From positions 1 through 56,643 of the forward strand of contig DDTJ01000006.1 in assembly GCA_002344525.1 (NCBI GenBank): DNA of 56,643 bases, read 5' to 3'. A program made the position numbers and the translations under genes. Position 1 is the first letter of the stretch; every line of letters begins with the position of its first letter. The stretch is from Akkermansiaceae bacterium UBA2367. Lineage in GTDB: Bacteria > Verrucomicrobiota > Verrucomicrobiia > Verrucomicrobiales > DEV007. Under the pieces are notes generated by a model that ran no database searches, was not told the DNA's origin, and saw nothing but the letters and a program-made list of their open reading frames with translations. This document shows positions 15,192 to 23,174 of the stretch, in pieces.

Positions 15192-17315
15192 ATGCCTGAC
15201 GACGACTTTGGCCGCCCTCCTTCCCCGCCGGGATTCCCTCCGCCGCGCCTTGGTGGCGGGGACGTCGGGGATTTGCTGCGAGCCGCCATGGAGAGCGATG
15301 ACCGCGTTTGGACACCCCCGCCCGTGGAGGAGGTGGCTCGGATGCTCCCGCAGTATTCCGTGGACGCATTGATCGGCCATGGAGGCATGGGGGCGGTCTA
15401 CCGGGGCGCGCAGATCGGGTTGGGCCGCCGCGTCGCGATCAAGCTGCTGCCTGCGGAACTGGCCGCCGATGGGGACTTCATCGCCCGCTTCGAGTGGGAG
15501 GCCGGCGTTCTCGCCTCGCTTCAGCATCCGGGTATCGTCGCCGTCCATGAGTCGGGATGCACCGGTGCGGGGCACCTCTACTTCGTGATGGAATACGTCG
15601 ATGGCGGCGATCTCGCCTCCTTCATGACTGGCTCCGGCCTCGACACTGAACGGGCGTTGGATTTCGCCATCCAAATCGGTGAAGCCCTGCGCTACGCCCA
15701 CGAGCGGGGAGTCGTCCATCGGGACATCAAGCCCTCCAACATCCTCGTCACCTCCGATGGGCGGGCGAAGTTGGCCGACTTCGGTCTTGCCCGCCCATTG
15801 GCCGGGCATGCCACCCGCATTACCCAAACCGATGTGGCGATGGGCACGCCCGGCTACATGGCCCCTGAGCAAGGCCTTGGTCTCGCCGACCATCGCTCCG
15901 ACATCTACGCCCTCGGTACGCTGCTCTACGAGATGCTCGTCGGAGAGCTCCCGCGAGAGGCCTTCTTGCCACCTTCCAAGCGCCTGGATACCCGCTGCCC
16001 TTCCTCGGACGCGCATCTGGACCGTGTCGTCCTTCGTGCCCTGCAGCCTCGGCCGGAGGAGCGCTACCAGCAAGTCGGCGAGATGGAGGATGCGCTCGAA
16101 CGCATCCGTTCCGGGGCGAGGGGATGGCGACGTGTTTCCCGCCGCGCGGCGCTTGTTCTTGCCGGTAGCGGATTGCTTGCCGCCTTGGCTACGGGATGGT
16201 GGAGGCGGCGGGAGGACGCGTCCTCTCCGGTGGCTGCGGAACCGGCATCCCCGGAGCCAGTGGTGCATCTAGTTTCCGACGGCGCGATTGAGTCTGCCGA
16301 ATTCATCGTTCAAAAGGGAGGACGGGCGAGGCTCCTGATTTCGAATCCGGACGGCACCCGCTTCTTTGCCGACTTCATCCCGGGGGTCGCTCCACCTGCG
16401 GAGCGCTCCGAGCTCACGGGCTTCGCTTTCTTCGAATCGGAAGGGGGGCGGTCTTTGCGACCCGCCGACCTCGTCCGGATTCTGCGGTACCGGAGGTTCC
16501 GGACGATCCTCCTTGCCAACGCATCGGATTGCCTCGACGAGGAGGCAGTCCGCGCCCTCGGTTCCCAGCATTACCTCCAGATGCTCGACCTCTCCGGAAC
16601 GAATTTGGACGAGAAATGGTTGCAGCATCTGATCCCGCCCGGAAAGTCCACCGGACTGAAGGCCCTGCTCCTGCGCGGAGTCCCCTTGGGAGAGGCAGGG
16701 ATCTCCTCGCTGCGGCGGTTCGTCCCGACCCGCTTGGATTTGACCGACACCGGGATTCCCCCCGGCCTCTTCGAGTCGATGCTCAACCTTGGGAATATGA
16801 TTTCCATCGACATCGGCACGACGGATGGCGGCGCTACGGACGCCCACGCCCGCCATGTGTTGGGAGAGTGCCCGAACTTGGTCGCCCTGAGCATTGCGGG
16901 AACACTGGAGCCCCAGTCTTTCGAGGGGGTGGAGAAGCTTATTCGATGCAGATGCGTGATGTTGGAGGGAATGGCCATCACACCATCCATGACCAGCCTT
17001 CTGTCACGGATGCCTGGGTTGCATTCCATTCGTTTCCGCCGATGCGTGGTGGCGCCGGAAGCATGGCGGAACTTGAACGACTGTCAGCAGCTGTTCTCCT
17101 TTGGCGTATTGGAGACGGAGTTCCCGTTCGAGGCGGCCGAAGCGTTTGTGAAGAACCCTCGATTGGGGCGGATCTTTGTGGATCGGGAAGGCGAGTTCGA
17201 TCACGTCGCCCTGAAGGCAAAATTCAGCCAATTGGGAAAGAGGCTGGATTTGACAAGGTTGTCCGAGATGGAGAGGCGTGCCGGGACGATATGGAAATGC
17301 AACAACGTCTATTGA
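15192..17315 (+). CDS. Membrane-anchored PknB-type Ser/Thr kinase with LRR-like outer domain (paralogue 1)
   Basis: 707 residues. The kinase domain spans about 55-305 and has all key residues: glycine loop GHGGMGAVYRG, Lys about 84 in VAIK, HRDIKPSN with Asp about 178, DFGLA at about 196, and GTPGYMAPEQ. A single membrane segment (about 319-336) precedes a long extracytoplasmic half. That half has leucine-rich-repeat-like units such as LDLSGTNL and LDLTDTGI. It ends with the unusual tail IWKCNNVY. It follows the sigma gene by 15 bp and is followed at 84 bp by a close paralogue with the same layout. Likely role: sensing at the envelope and phosphorylating cytoplasmic targets, possibly the sigma factor. 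Confidence 0.9.
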   Translation: MPDDDFGRPPSPPGFPPPRLGGGDVGDLLRAAMESDDRVWTPPPVEEVARMLPQYSVDALIGHGGMGAVYRGAQIGLGRRVAIKLLPAELAADGDFIARFEWEAGVLASLQHPGIVAVHESGCTGAGHLYFVMEYVDGGDLASFMTGSGLDTERALDFAIQIGEALRYAHERGVVHRDIKPSNILVTSDGRAKLADFGLARPLAGHATRITQTDVAMGTPGYMAPEQGLGLADHRSDIYALGTLLYEMLVGELPREAFLPPSKRLDTRCPSSDAHLDRVVLRALQPRPEERYQQVGEMEDALERIRSGARGWRRVSRRAALVLAGSGLLAALATGWWRRREDASSPVAAEPASPEPVVHLVSDGAIESAEFIVQKGGRARLLISNPDGTRFFADFIPGVAPPAERSELTGFAFFESEGGRSLRPADLVRILRYRRFRTILLANASDCLDEEAVRALGSQHYLQMLDLSGTNLDEKWLQHLIPPGKSTGLKALLLRGVPLGEAGISSLRRFVPTRLDLTDTGIPPGLFESMLNLGNMISIDIGTTDGGATDAHARHVLGECPNLVALSIAGTLEPQSFEGVEKLIRCRCVMLEGMAITPSMTSLLSRMPGLHSIRFRRCVVAPEAWRNLNDCQQLFSFGVLETEFPFEAAEAFVKNPRLGRIFVDREGEFDHVALKAKFSQLGKRLDLTRLSEMERRAGTIWKCNNVY

Positions 17316-17399
17316 GGAACGGCTTCGGAACCCGGTGCTTCCGTTGAGCGCATCGGGGACGGATTGGCGAACCGGCTCCAGATGGTGTAGAGAAGGCGG

Positions 17400-19508
17400 A
17401 TGCCGCAGCCCGACGACGATTCTCCCGATGGCTCTCCGCCAATCCCCGGAGAGGGGGACGGCCCGGCTTCCCCGAAGGCGGCGGCGGGCGACGGGTCGGC
17501 ATGGGAGCCGCCCGCCTTGGAGGAGGTGGCGGACTGGCTCCCGCGGTACTCCGTGGACGCGCTGGTCGGCAGAGGGAGCATGGGTGCCGTCTACCGGGGG
17601 GAGCAGCCGGGGTTGCGCCGCCTTGTCGCGATCAAGCTGCTGCCCGCCAGCTTGGCCGCCGACAGGGCTTTCATCGCCCGTTTCGAGCGGGAGGCGGAGC
17701 TTCTCGCCTCGCTCCAGCATCCCGGCATCGTCGCCGTCCACGCATCGGGCCAGACCGGCGCCGGGCATCCCTACTTCGTGATGGAGTACGTCGATGGCGG
17801 GGATCTCGCCGGTCGTCTCCGCTCCGGCCTCTCCGCGGAAGAGGCGCTGGACCTCGCCATCCAGGTCGCCGAAGCGTTGCGCTACGCCCATGGGTGCGGC
17901 GTCGTCCACCGGGACATCAAACCCTCCAACATCCTCGTGACCTCCGACGGGCGGGCGAAGCTGGCCGACTTCGGCCTCGCCCGCACCTTGGACGGGGATG
18001 CGGCCAAGCTCACGCGTTCCGGCCTCGCGATGGGCACGCCCGGCTACATGGCCCCCGAGCAGTTTTGCGGCCTCGCCGACCATCGTTCCGACATCTATGC
18101 CTTGGGCGCACTGCTCTACGAGATGCTGACCGGAGAGCCTCCGCTGGGCGCCTTCGCATCCCCGTCCAAACACCAGAATCCCAGCTGCCCGCCTTCGGAT
18201 GCGCACTTGGACCCCGTCGTCCTCCGCGCCCTTCAGCCCCGACCGGAACTGCGCTACCAGCAAGCCGTCGAGATGGGCGATGCCCTCAAGCGGGTTCGCG
18301 CTTCGTTGGGAAGATGGCGGCGCTTCTCCCGGCGCGCTGTCGTGTGCTTGGCCGGGGGCGGGACCGTCGCCGCCATGGCCGCCGGATGGAGGTGGCGACA
18401 GCGGGAACGCCGGGTCTCCGCGACATCTGCAGTCCCGGCCTCCAAAGACCCGACGGTCCTTTTGGGGCTCGACGGAGCTCACGAAGCCGCGGAGTTCGCC
18501 GCGCGAAAAGGAGGGTGGATGGGGATCGAGATCTTGAATGCGGATGGCACCCGCTCCCATGGCGATATCGCCCCGGGGACCGCACCGCCGTCGGAGCACT
18601 TCGAAATCACCCGCATCGACTTCTCCCAATCGGAGGAGGCGAGATCGTTGATACCCGCCGATCTCGTCCGGATTCTGCGATACCCGAAATTCCGGGCGAT
18701 CAGTCTTGCCAATGCTTCGGAGTGCCTCGACGAGGAGGCCGCCCGCGCCCTCGGATCCCAGTTCTATCTGGAAACGCTCGACCTCTCCGGAACGAATCTG
18801 AGCGAGAGATGGCTGAAGCATCTGATCCCGTCCGAGAGAACTTGCAAGCTGCGGGTCCTGCTCCTGCGCGGAGTCCCCTTGGGCGAGGCCGGGGTATCCT
18901 CTTTGAGGCAGTTCGGCCTGAGCCGCTTGGACTTGACCGACACCGGGATTTCCCCCGGCCTCTTTGCGTCGATGCGCAACCTCGGGGGCTTGATTTGTCT
19001 CGATATCGGCACGACAGCCGGTGGCGCCGTGGACGCCTATTTCCGCCATGCGTTGGATGAGTGTCCGGATTTGCAAGCGCTGGGCATTGCGGGAACGCTG
19101 CAGCCGCAGTCGTTCGAAGGCGTGGAGAGCCTCGTCCGATGCGGATGCGTGATGCTGGAAGGAATGATTGTCACGCCGTCCATGACCAGCTTGCTGTCCA
19201 AGATGCCCAATCTGCGCTCGCTCTGCTTCTATCGATGCATCGTTCAGCACGAGGCTTGGCGGAATCTGGCCGGCAGTCCGGAGCTGCGGTCCTTGGCCGT
19301 TTTGGACACGCAGGTTTTTCCCGGCGAGAACAAAGCGCTTTCGGAAATCCGGCAGTTGGCGCGGATCGTTGCAGATCAGGGAAGCAGGAGCGCCCTGTTG
19401 GGCGCGCAGTCATGGTTCGCCCGATCAGGGCGGAGGCTGGAGTTCAGAATCCTGACCGAACGGGAGAAGCTCTCCGGGACAATGTGGAAATGCAACAACA
19501 TGTATTGA
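17400..19508 (+). CDS. Membrane-anchored PknB-type Ser/Thr kinase with LRR-like outer domain (paralogue 2)
   Basis: 702 residues, collinear with the upstream paralogue over its whole length. The kinase core is intact: GRGSMGAVYRG, Lys about 79, HRDIKPSN with Asp about 172, DFGLA about 190, GTPGYMAPEQ. A membrane segment falls near 313-330. The outer domain repeats the LDLSGTNL and LDLTDTGI units and ends MWKCNNMY. Divergence is greatest just after the membrane segment and in the last 100 residues before the tail, and lowest in the kinase core and mid-outer domain. A tandem duplication followed by change of sensing specificity is the simplest reading. The start at 17400 aligns with that of paralogue 1. 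Confidence 0.9.
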   Translation: MPQPDDDSPDGSPPIPGEGDGPASPKAAAGDGSAWEPPALEEVADWLPRYSVDALVGRGSMGAVYRGEQPGLRRLVAIKLLPASLAADRAFIARFEREAELLASLQHPGIVAVHASGQTGAGHPYFVMEYVDGGDLAGRLRSGLSAEEALDLAIQVAEALRYAHGCGVVHRDIKPSNILVTSDGRAKLADFGLARTLDGDAAKLTRSGLAMGTPGYMAPEQFCGLADHRSDIYALGALLYEMLTGEPPLGAFASPSKHQNPSCPPSDAHLDPVVLRALQPRPELRYQQAVEMGDALKRVRASLGRWRRFSRRAVVCLAGGGTVAAMAAGWRWRQRERRVSATSAVPASKDPTVLLGLDGAHEAAEFAARKGGWMGIEILNADGTRSHGDIAPGTAPPSEHFEITRIDFSQSEEARSLIPADLVRILRYPKFRAISLANASECLDEEAARALGSQFYLETLDLSGTNLSERWLKHLIPSERTCKLRVLLLRGVPLGEAGVSSLRQFGLSRLDLTDTGISPGLFASMRNLGGLICLDIGTTAGGAVDAYFRHALDECPDLQALGIAGTLQPQSFEGVESLVRCGCVMLEGMIVTPSMTSLLSKMPNLRSLCFYRCIVQHEAWRNLAGSPELRSLAVLDTQVFPGENKALSEIRQLARIVADQGSRSALLGAQSWFARSGRRLEFRILTEREKLSGTMWKCNNMY

Positions 19509-19574
19509 GGCGGCAGGGGCCAATTTCGACAGGGGATCTCTGGAAACCGGGATATAGGATCGGCTGACCGGGAG

Positions 19575-19593
19575 GGGGACTCGCCAAGTCCCC
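19575..19593. terminator. Hairpin after the kinase pair
   Basis: GGGGACT-CGCCA-AGTCCCC is a perfect 7-bp stem with a 5-nt loop, 67 bp after the second kinase stop and before the convergent regulator. There is no T-run, so it is either a factor-dependent 3' end or another dispersed hairpin. The hairpin at 449-468 (GGGGACTT...AAGTCCTC) is similar. Confidence 0.4.
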
Positions 19594-19676
19594 GTAGGCG
19601 AGAAGCATGGGGGACGGAGCTGGCTGGCGCAAATCCAGCGGCGGGGAACTTGGCAACTCCTCTCGATCAACGCCGG

Positions 19677-19922
19677 TCAACGCTCCTGCTCCTGCGCCCG
19701 CCTCACCACTTCGGCGAGGTCCAACCCCAGTCCGTCGCACATTTTCAGGATCACCCACAGGGTGGGGCGCGCCTCGTCCCGCTCCAGATTCGGAATGGTG
19801 TTGCGCCCGATGCCGAGGGTCCGCGCGAGCTTCGCTGCGGAGAGATTCTGCGCTTCGCGCTCCCTCTTGAGAATGGACACGATGGCTCTCTCCCGGGGGT
19901 CGAGTTGGGACGGGACTTGCAT
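19677..19922 (-). CDS. XRE-family helix-turn-helix regulator
   Basis: The 81-residue protein is almost entirely one Cro/CI-type domain. LSAAKLARTLGIGRNTIPNLERDEARPTL (about 28-56) contains the scan and recognition helices, followed by WVILKMCDGLGLDLAEVVRRA. It probably binds DNA as a dimer. It converges with the kinase genes and has no obvious toxin partner. The gap upstream (19923-20167) carries no gene. Small stand-alone regulators of this type often control themselves or a neighbour. The target is unknown. Confidence 0.85.
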   Translation of the reverse strand: MQVPSQLDPRERAIVSILKREREAQNLSAAKLARTLGIGRNTIPNLERDEARPTLWVILKMCDGLGLDLAEVVRRAQEQER

Positions 19923-20167
19923 CCGTCAAAAGTTTCCGTCTTGACGACAATGGCACGCCCATTAAAATGGGCGAAATCTCTCCACCCGCAAACGACATCC
20001 GCTGAGTTCTCCTCTTCCATGGTTGCCCGGCCGTCGGCTCCAACTCCCGCAACCACCGACCGCCGGTCGCGAAAAAAGCGAAAATTTCCGGTTACGCCGC
20101 CGCAGGCATTCGGTGCTTCACCATGACACCCGCCATCGCCATGCCTTTGGACACCTCACAGCCGCTT

Positions 20168-20620
20168 TCACGCCGCCCCTTCCGCGAGCAGCTCCAGCAC
20201 CGCCTGCGCCAACCGCTCCGGCTCGTCCCGGTGCTCGCTGGCGAGCCGGGCGATCTCTTGGCCGAGCGAGGCGAGATCCCGCGTTCCCGCGCCTCGATGC
20301 CCGGGACCCGCCTTGGCCTTCGTCAATTCCAAGAGACCCGCGAGGACCGCCGCGAGGACCTCGTCGGTCTCCGCCGTCTTCGAGAGCTCCACGGCCACGC
20401 CCGACACCCTCGCCGTCGGCGTCACGACGAAGAACTGGATGCCGAGATAGGCTTCCAGCCTCTCCACGTCGGAGTCCGAGAGCCGCTTCAGCTTCCCGTT
20501 CAGCAGCCGCGTCGCCCAAGCCTTCCCGTGCCCCATCTCGCGGGCGAGGGCCGTTTGCGTGAGCCCCTTCGCCCGGATCGCCTTCTGGATCAGGGTGCGC
20601 GTGTTTTCCGTGACGTCCAT
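20168..20620 (-). CDS. Helix-turn-helix regulator with C-terminal helical domain
   Basis: 150 residues from the ATG at 20620. Upstream in-frame codons to 21034 run through the divergent gene and are not used. The N-terminal DNA-binding domain spans about residues 6-60: LIQKAIRAKGLTQTALAREMGHGKAWATRLLNGKLKRLSDSDVERLEAYLGI, a lambda-repressor-like HTH. The second half is Ala/Leu/Glu-rich and probably helical (LAAVLAGLLELTKAKAG, then ARLASEHRDEPERLAQAVLELLAEG), suited to dimerisation. It is divergent from a small RHH-like gene, with a 93-bp control region that holds paired TGTCGCA boxes. Autoregulation is likely but inferred. Confidence 0.8.
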   Translation of the reverse strand: MDVTENTRTLIQKAIRAKGLTQTALAREMGHGKAWATRLLNGKLKRLSDSDVERLEAYLGIQFFVVTPTARVSGVAVELSKTAETDEVLAAVLAGLLELTKAKAGPGHRGAGTRDLASLGQEIARLASEHRDEPERLAQAVLELLAEGAA

Positions 20621-20650
20621 CCTGCGAGTGTAGCCACATTTTTCGGCAAG

Positions 20651-20691
20651 TGTCGCAAATTCGTTGACGGGGTGTCGCATCAAAGTATCAG
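20651..20691 (+). promoter_or_regulatory. Candidate promoter with paired TGTCGCA boxes
   Basis: TTGACG (20664-20669) and TATCAG (20686-20691) are 16 bp apart and resemble a sigma-70 promoter reading into the gene at 20714. TGTCGCA occurs at 20651-20657 and 20673-20679, 22 bp apart, about two DNA turns. One copy lies just upstream of the -35 element and one in the spacer. This suits an operator for the divergent HTH protein. Based on pattern only. Confidence 0.4.
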
Positions 20692-20713
20692 ATTGTGAAA
20701 CTTGTTTCCAAAA

Positions 20714-20944
20714 ATGAACAAAGACCTTCAAATCCCCACCGACCTCCACGGCCGCTTGGAAGAGGCTTGCCGGGACCAAGGCGTCCCGGTCGCCTCCGCG
20801 AACCGGGCGCTTCTGAACTACGCCCTCGACGCCCTCGACCGGGGCGACATCGAGCTTGCCCCGGCTCCCCCCGATCCCGGCGCGTACGCCCCCGACGGCG
20901 TTGCGGTTCCTCCGTCCCCGCACGCCGGAGAGCAGGACGCTTGA
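20714..20944 (+). CDS. Small ribbon-helix-helix-like protein
   Basis: The 76-residue product starts MNKDLQIPTDLHGRLEEACRDQG and continues VASANRALLNYALDAL, the strand-helix-helix pattern of RHH DNA-binding proteins. The last 30 residues are Pro/Gly-rich and probably disordered. It is divergent from the HTH gene. RHH proteins often act as antitoxins or plasmid-type repressors, but no toxin follows. It could also be a spurious short frame. The conserved-looking first half favours a real gene. Confidence 0.45.
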   Translation: MNKDLQIPTDLHGRLEEACRDQGVPVASANRALLNYALDALDRGDIELAPAPPDPGAYAPDGVAVPPSPHAGEQDA

Positions 20945-21036
20945 GGATTCGGGAATCCTTCCAAGACCACGGCTCCGAGCAACACCGATCCGATCATGAA
21001 CTCCATCGTCCATCCCAAGCTTCAAAACCGTCACCG

Positions 21037-21444
21037 ATGAATCCCTTGATCGAGAAAAAACTCCTGCAAGGTGCGGTGGCGGTCGCGTGCCTCGTTCCGC
21101 TTGGCTTCGGCGCTTCGGGAGTTGTCCTCGGCACGGAGATGTTCGGCGGCGCCAATGAGGATGTGGACAACCAATTCCGCTATCTTTCCGGCGTGTTGTT
21201 CGGCATCGGCCTGTTGTTCGTTTCCGTCATCCCGAAGATCGAGAACAACGGCGAGCGGATGCGTTTGCTGGTCGCGCTGGTGGTGATAGGCGGCCTTGGC
21301 AGGCTGCTGGGTTCCTTCATTTCCGGTGTGATGGACGGGAAAATCATCTTCGCGCTGGCGATGGAACTTGCGGTCGCGCCGTTGCTGTATCTCTGGCAAT
21401 GCCGCATCCGGAAGAAAGACGCCCTCAATGATAGGGCTGCCTGA
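21037..21444 (+). CDS. Four-helix membrane protein, DUF4345-like
   Basis: The 135-residue protein has four hydrophobic segments (about 12-32, 47-65, 76-96, 103-122). The conserved-looking loop NQFRYLSGVLFGIGLLF and GGLGRLLGSFISG resemble the DUF4345 family of small inner-membrane proteins. Function is unknown. It starts at the ATG at 21037, while the frame upstream is open but unlike protein. It lies 81 bp before the desaturase that opens the lipid operon and on the same strand, so it may be the operon's first gene. Confidence 0.6.
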   Translation: MNPLIEKKLLQGAVAVACLVPLGFGASGVVLGTEMFGGANEDVDNQFRYLSGVLFGIGLLFVSVIPKIENNGERMRLLVALVVIGGLGRLLGSFISGVMDGKIIFALAMELAVAPLLYLWQCRIRKKDALNDRAA

Positions 21445-21525
21445 TCACCTTCACGAATCCGGCTTTCGCCCTTCCTGACCATGAATCCATTCAAAAATAC
21501 CGCAATGCTTTGAACTCACATCATC

Positions 21526-22518
21526 ATGGAATCTCAACAATACATCAGCCACATCATGCGACCGCAGGAGCGACTGATCGAAGCTGCGGAGCTGAAGAAG
21601 CTCACGGCACCGAAACCGTGGAAGTTCGTATGGGACTACTTCTTCGATTTCGCCGTCATCGCCGCCGCCATCGCGGTGAATGAACGGTTCTTCTTCAACC
21701 CGCTGGTCTATCTGGGCGTGGTCATCGTCATCGGTTCGCGCTTCAACGCGCTGACGATCCTGATGCACGAAACCTCGCATTTCCTGGCATTCCGCAGCAA
21801 TACCCTCAACTACCTCTTCGGCGAACCCGTGGGCTGGCTGGTGCTGGCCAGCATGGAGGGCTACCGGATGAACCACATGGCCCATCACCGTAAGCTCAAC
21901 ACGCTGGAAGACCCCGACTGGACGCGGAAATTCCCGCAGAAAAGCTTCCACTACCCCAAGTCGAAACAGGGCTTTTGGCTGGACGTACTCAAGCAGGGCA
22001 GCGGCATCGGCTTCGTCCGCACCTTGAGCGACATCATGAAATCCAAGACCATGACCAAGTCGATCCCGGTGAAAATCAAGCGCCTGAAACTGGCGTTCTA
22101 TCTCGCCATCATCGCTGTCTGCGCGATCACCGGCACGCTCCATGGCTTGGTGCTCTACTGGATCATCCCGCTGATGACGGTCTTCAACCTGGCCTTGTGG
22201 CTGCGGAGTCTGGCCGAGCATTACAACCTCGAATACGACCACCCCTACAACCACGCGAGGTCCATGAAGGTGAATCCGGTCGAGGCATTTCTCCTGACGC
22301 CGCACCGGAGCAACTACCATGCGGAACACCACCTGTATCCGGGGGTTCCTTACCATCATTTGGACAAGCTTCATCGAATCTTGATGGAGAACCCGGCCTA
22401 CGCCGGGCATGCCCACATCACGAAAGGTATTGCCGGCTTGGCGAGGGAGCTGTCCGGGGATCCTGTCGGCCCCTCGTTCGATCAAATGGTGGCTTGGCAG
22501 AAGGAGGCGAATTCATAA
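21526..22518 (+). CDS. Membrane fatty acid desaturase (lipid operon, desaturase 1)
   Basis: 330 residues with the three histidine boxes of membrane di-iron desaturases: HETSH (81-85), HMAHH (117-121) and HAEHH (265-269). Four hydrophobic segments lie around and between them. The first box HETSH and the late HRSNYHAEHHLYPGVPYHHL resemble the FADS-like 'fatty acid desaturase' family rather than the acyl-CoA delta-9 type. It would insert a double bond, or hydroxylate, an acyl chain bound to lipid, CoA or ACP. It opens a tight operon: the next start is 19 bp beyond its stop. Regiochemistry cannot be read from sequence. Confidence 0.88.
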   Translation: MESQQYISHIMRPQERLIEAAELKKLTAPKPWKFVWDYFFDFAVIAAAIAVNERFFFNPLVYLGVVIVIGSRFNALTILMHETSHFLAFRSNTLNYLFGEPVGWLVLASMEGYRMNHMAHHRKLNTLEDPDWTRKFPQKSFHYPKSKQGFWLDVLKQGSGIGFVRTLSDIMKSKTMTKSIPVKIKRLKLAFYLAIIAVCAITGTLHGLVLYWIIPLMTVFNLALWLRSLAEHYNLEYDHPYNHARSMKVNPVEAFLLTPHRSNYHAEHHLYPGVPYHHLDKLHRILMENPAYAGHAHITKGIAGLARELSGDPVGPSFDQMVAWQKEANS

Positions 22519-22537
22519 TCGCGTTGTTGTTAGTTGA

Positions 22538-23170
22538 ATGGATAAAATCGTGAAAACTTTGATCGAACAGCGTGTCGCGGTGCGGAAGGCTTCGCAAACC
22601 GGCGCGGATGGAGAATGCCTCAGACACATGGTGAACGAGGTGTTCGTCAACGAGTGCGGATACAAAAGCGCCGCAACGGACGCTTGGGATGCGGTTTCGC
22701 AATATTATTTGATGACCGTGGATGGGATGCCGGCCGGCTGCGCCCGCATGGTTGACCCCTTGGCCTTTCCGGAAGCGGCGGGGGAACTCCCCCGCATGGA
22801 CAGCCGTTGCCGTTTCGCGATGGAGGAGGACTTCCCGCTCGATGCGGTTTTGCCCGATGCTGTGGGTTTCGTGGAAGTGGGACGCTTCGTCGTGCTGCCG
22901 CGTTTTCGCGGTCAATGCGGCCTTCCCTTGCTGATCGGGGCGGCGGTGCTGTACGCGCGGCATCACGGGCGCAAAGGGAACATCGGCATCGGCCATCCCA
23001 AAGTCACGAAGACCTATGAAAGTCTGGGCTGGCGTCCATTGGGCGAATGCTTTCACTCCCGGACCAATCGTGGTCCTGCGCAGGCGATGATCATCCGCAC
23101 CGGGGATGTGGCCCCGTTGTGGCGCGAGAGGGTCGCGGCAATGGAGGAGCGGGGAGTGATCGCGATCTAG
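22538..23170 (+). CDS. GNAT-fold N-acyltransferase, LuxI/FeeM-like (N-acyltransferase 1)
   Basis: The 210-residue protein has the layout of acyl-ACP-dependent N-acyltransferases: VNEVFVNECGYKSAATDAWD near the N-terminus, DGMPAGCARMVDP, and then FVEVGRFVVLPRFRG, which matches the ExxRxxV core strand of LuxI-type synthases. A C-terminal acceptor half follows (GNIGIGHPKVTKTYESLGW). Family knowledge: such enzymes move an acyl chain from ACP to an amine (S-adenosylmethionine in LuxI, an amino acid in FeeM-type synthases). No LuxR-type receptor is nearby, so an amino-acid acceptor is more likely than AHL synthesis. It lies 19 bp after desaturase 1 and 4 bp before the FAAL. Confidence 0.7.
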   Translation: MDKIVKTLIEQRVAVRKASQTGADGECLRHMVNEVFVNECGYKSAATDAWDAVSQYYLMTVDGMPAGCARMVDPLAFPEAAGELPRMDSRCRFAMEEDFPLDAVLPDAVGFVEVGRFVVLPRFRGQCGLPLLIGAAVLYARHHGRKGNIGIGHPKVTKTYESLGWRPLGECFHSRTNRGPAQAMIIRTGDVAPLWRERVAAMEERGVIAI

Positions 23171-23174
23171 AGAC

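Noticed and set aside
14085..19250. Long minus-strand frames opposite the sigma factor and kinases
   Set aside because: They are mirror frames of the kinase genes and have no own motifs; the two resemble each other only because the kinases are paralogues.
19575..19593. Strong intrinsic terminator
   Set aside because: The stem is perfect but no T-run follows; kept only as a hairpin of low confidence.
22538..23170. AHL quorum-sensing synthase
   Set aside because: The LuxI-like core strand is present, but there is no LuxR-type gene, and the neighbours (FAAL, dedicated ACP, FeeM-like enzyme) fit N-acyl amino acid synthesis better.
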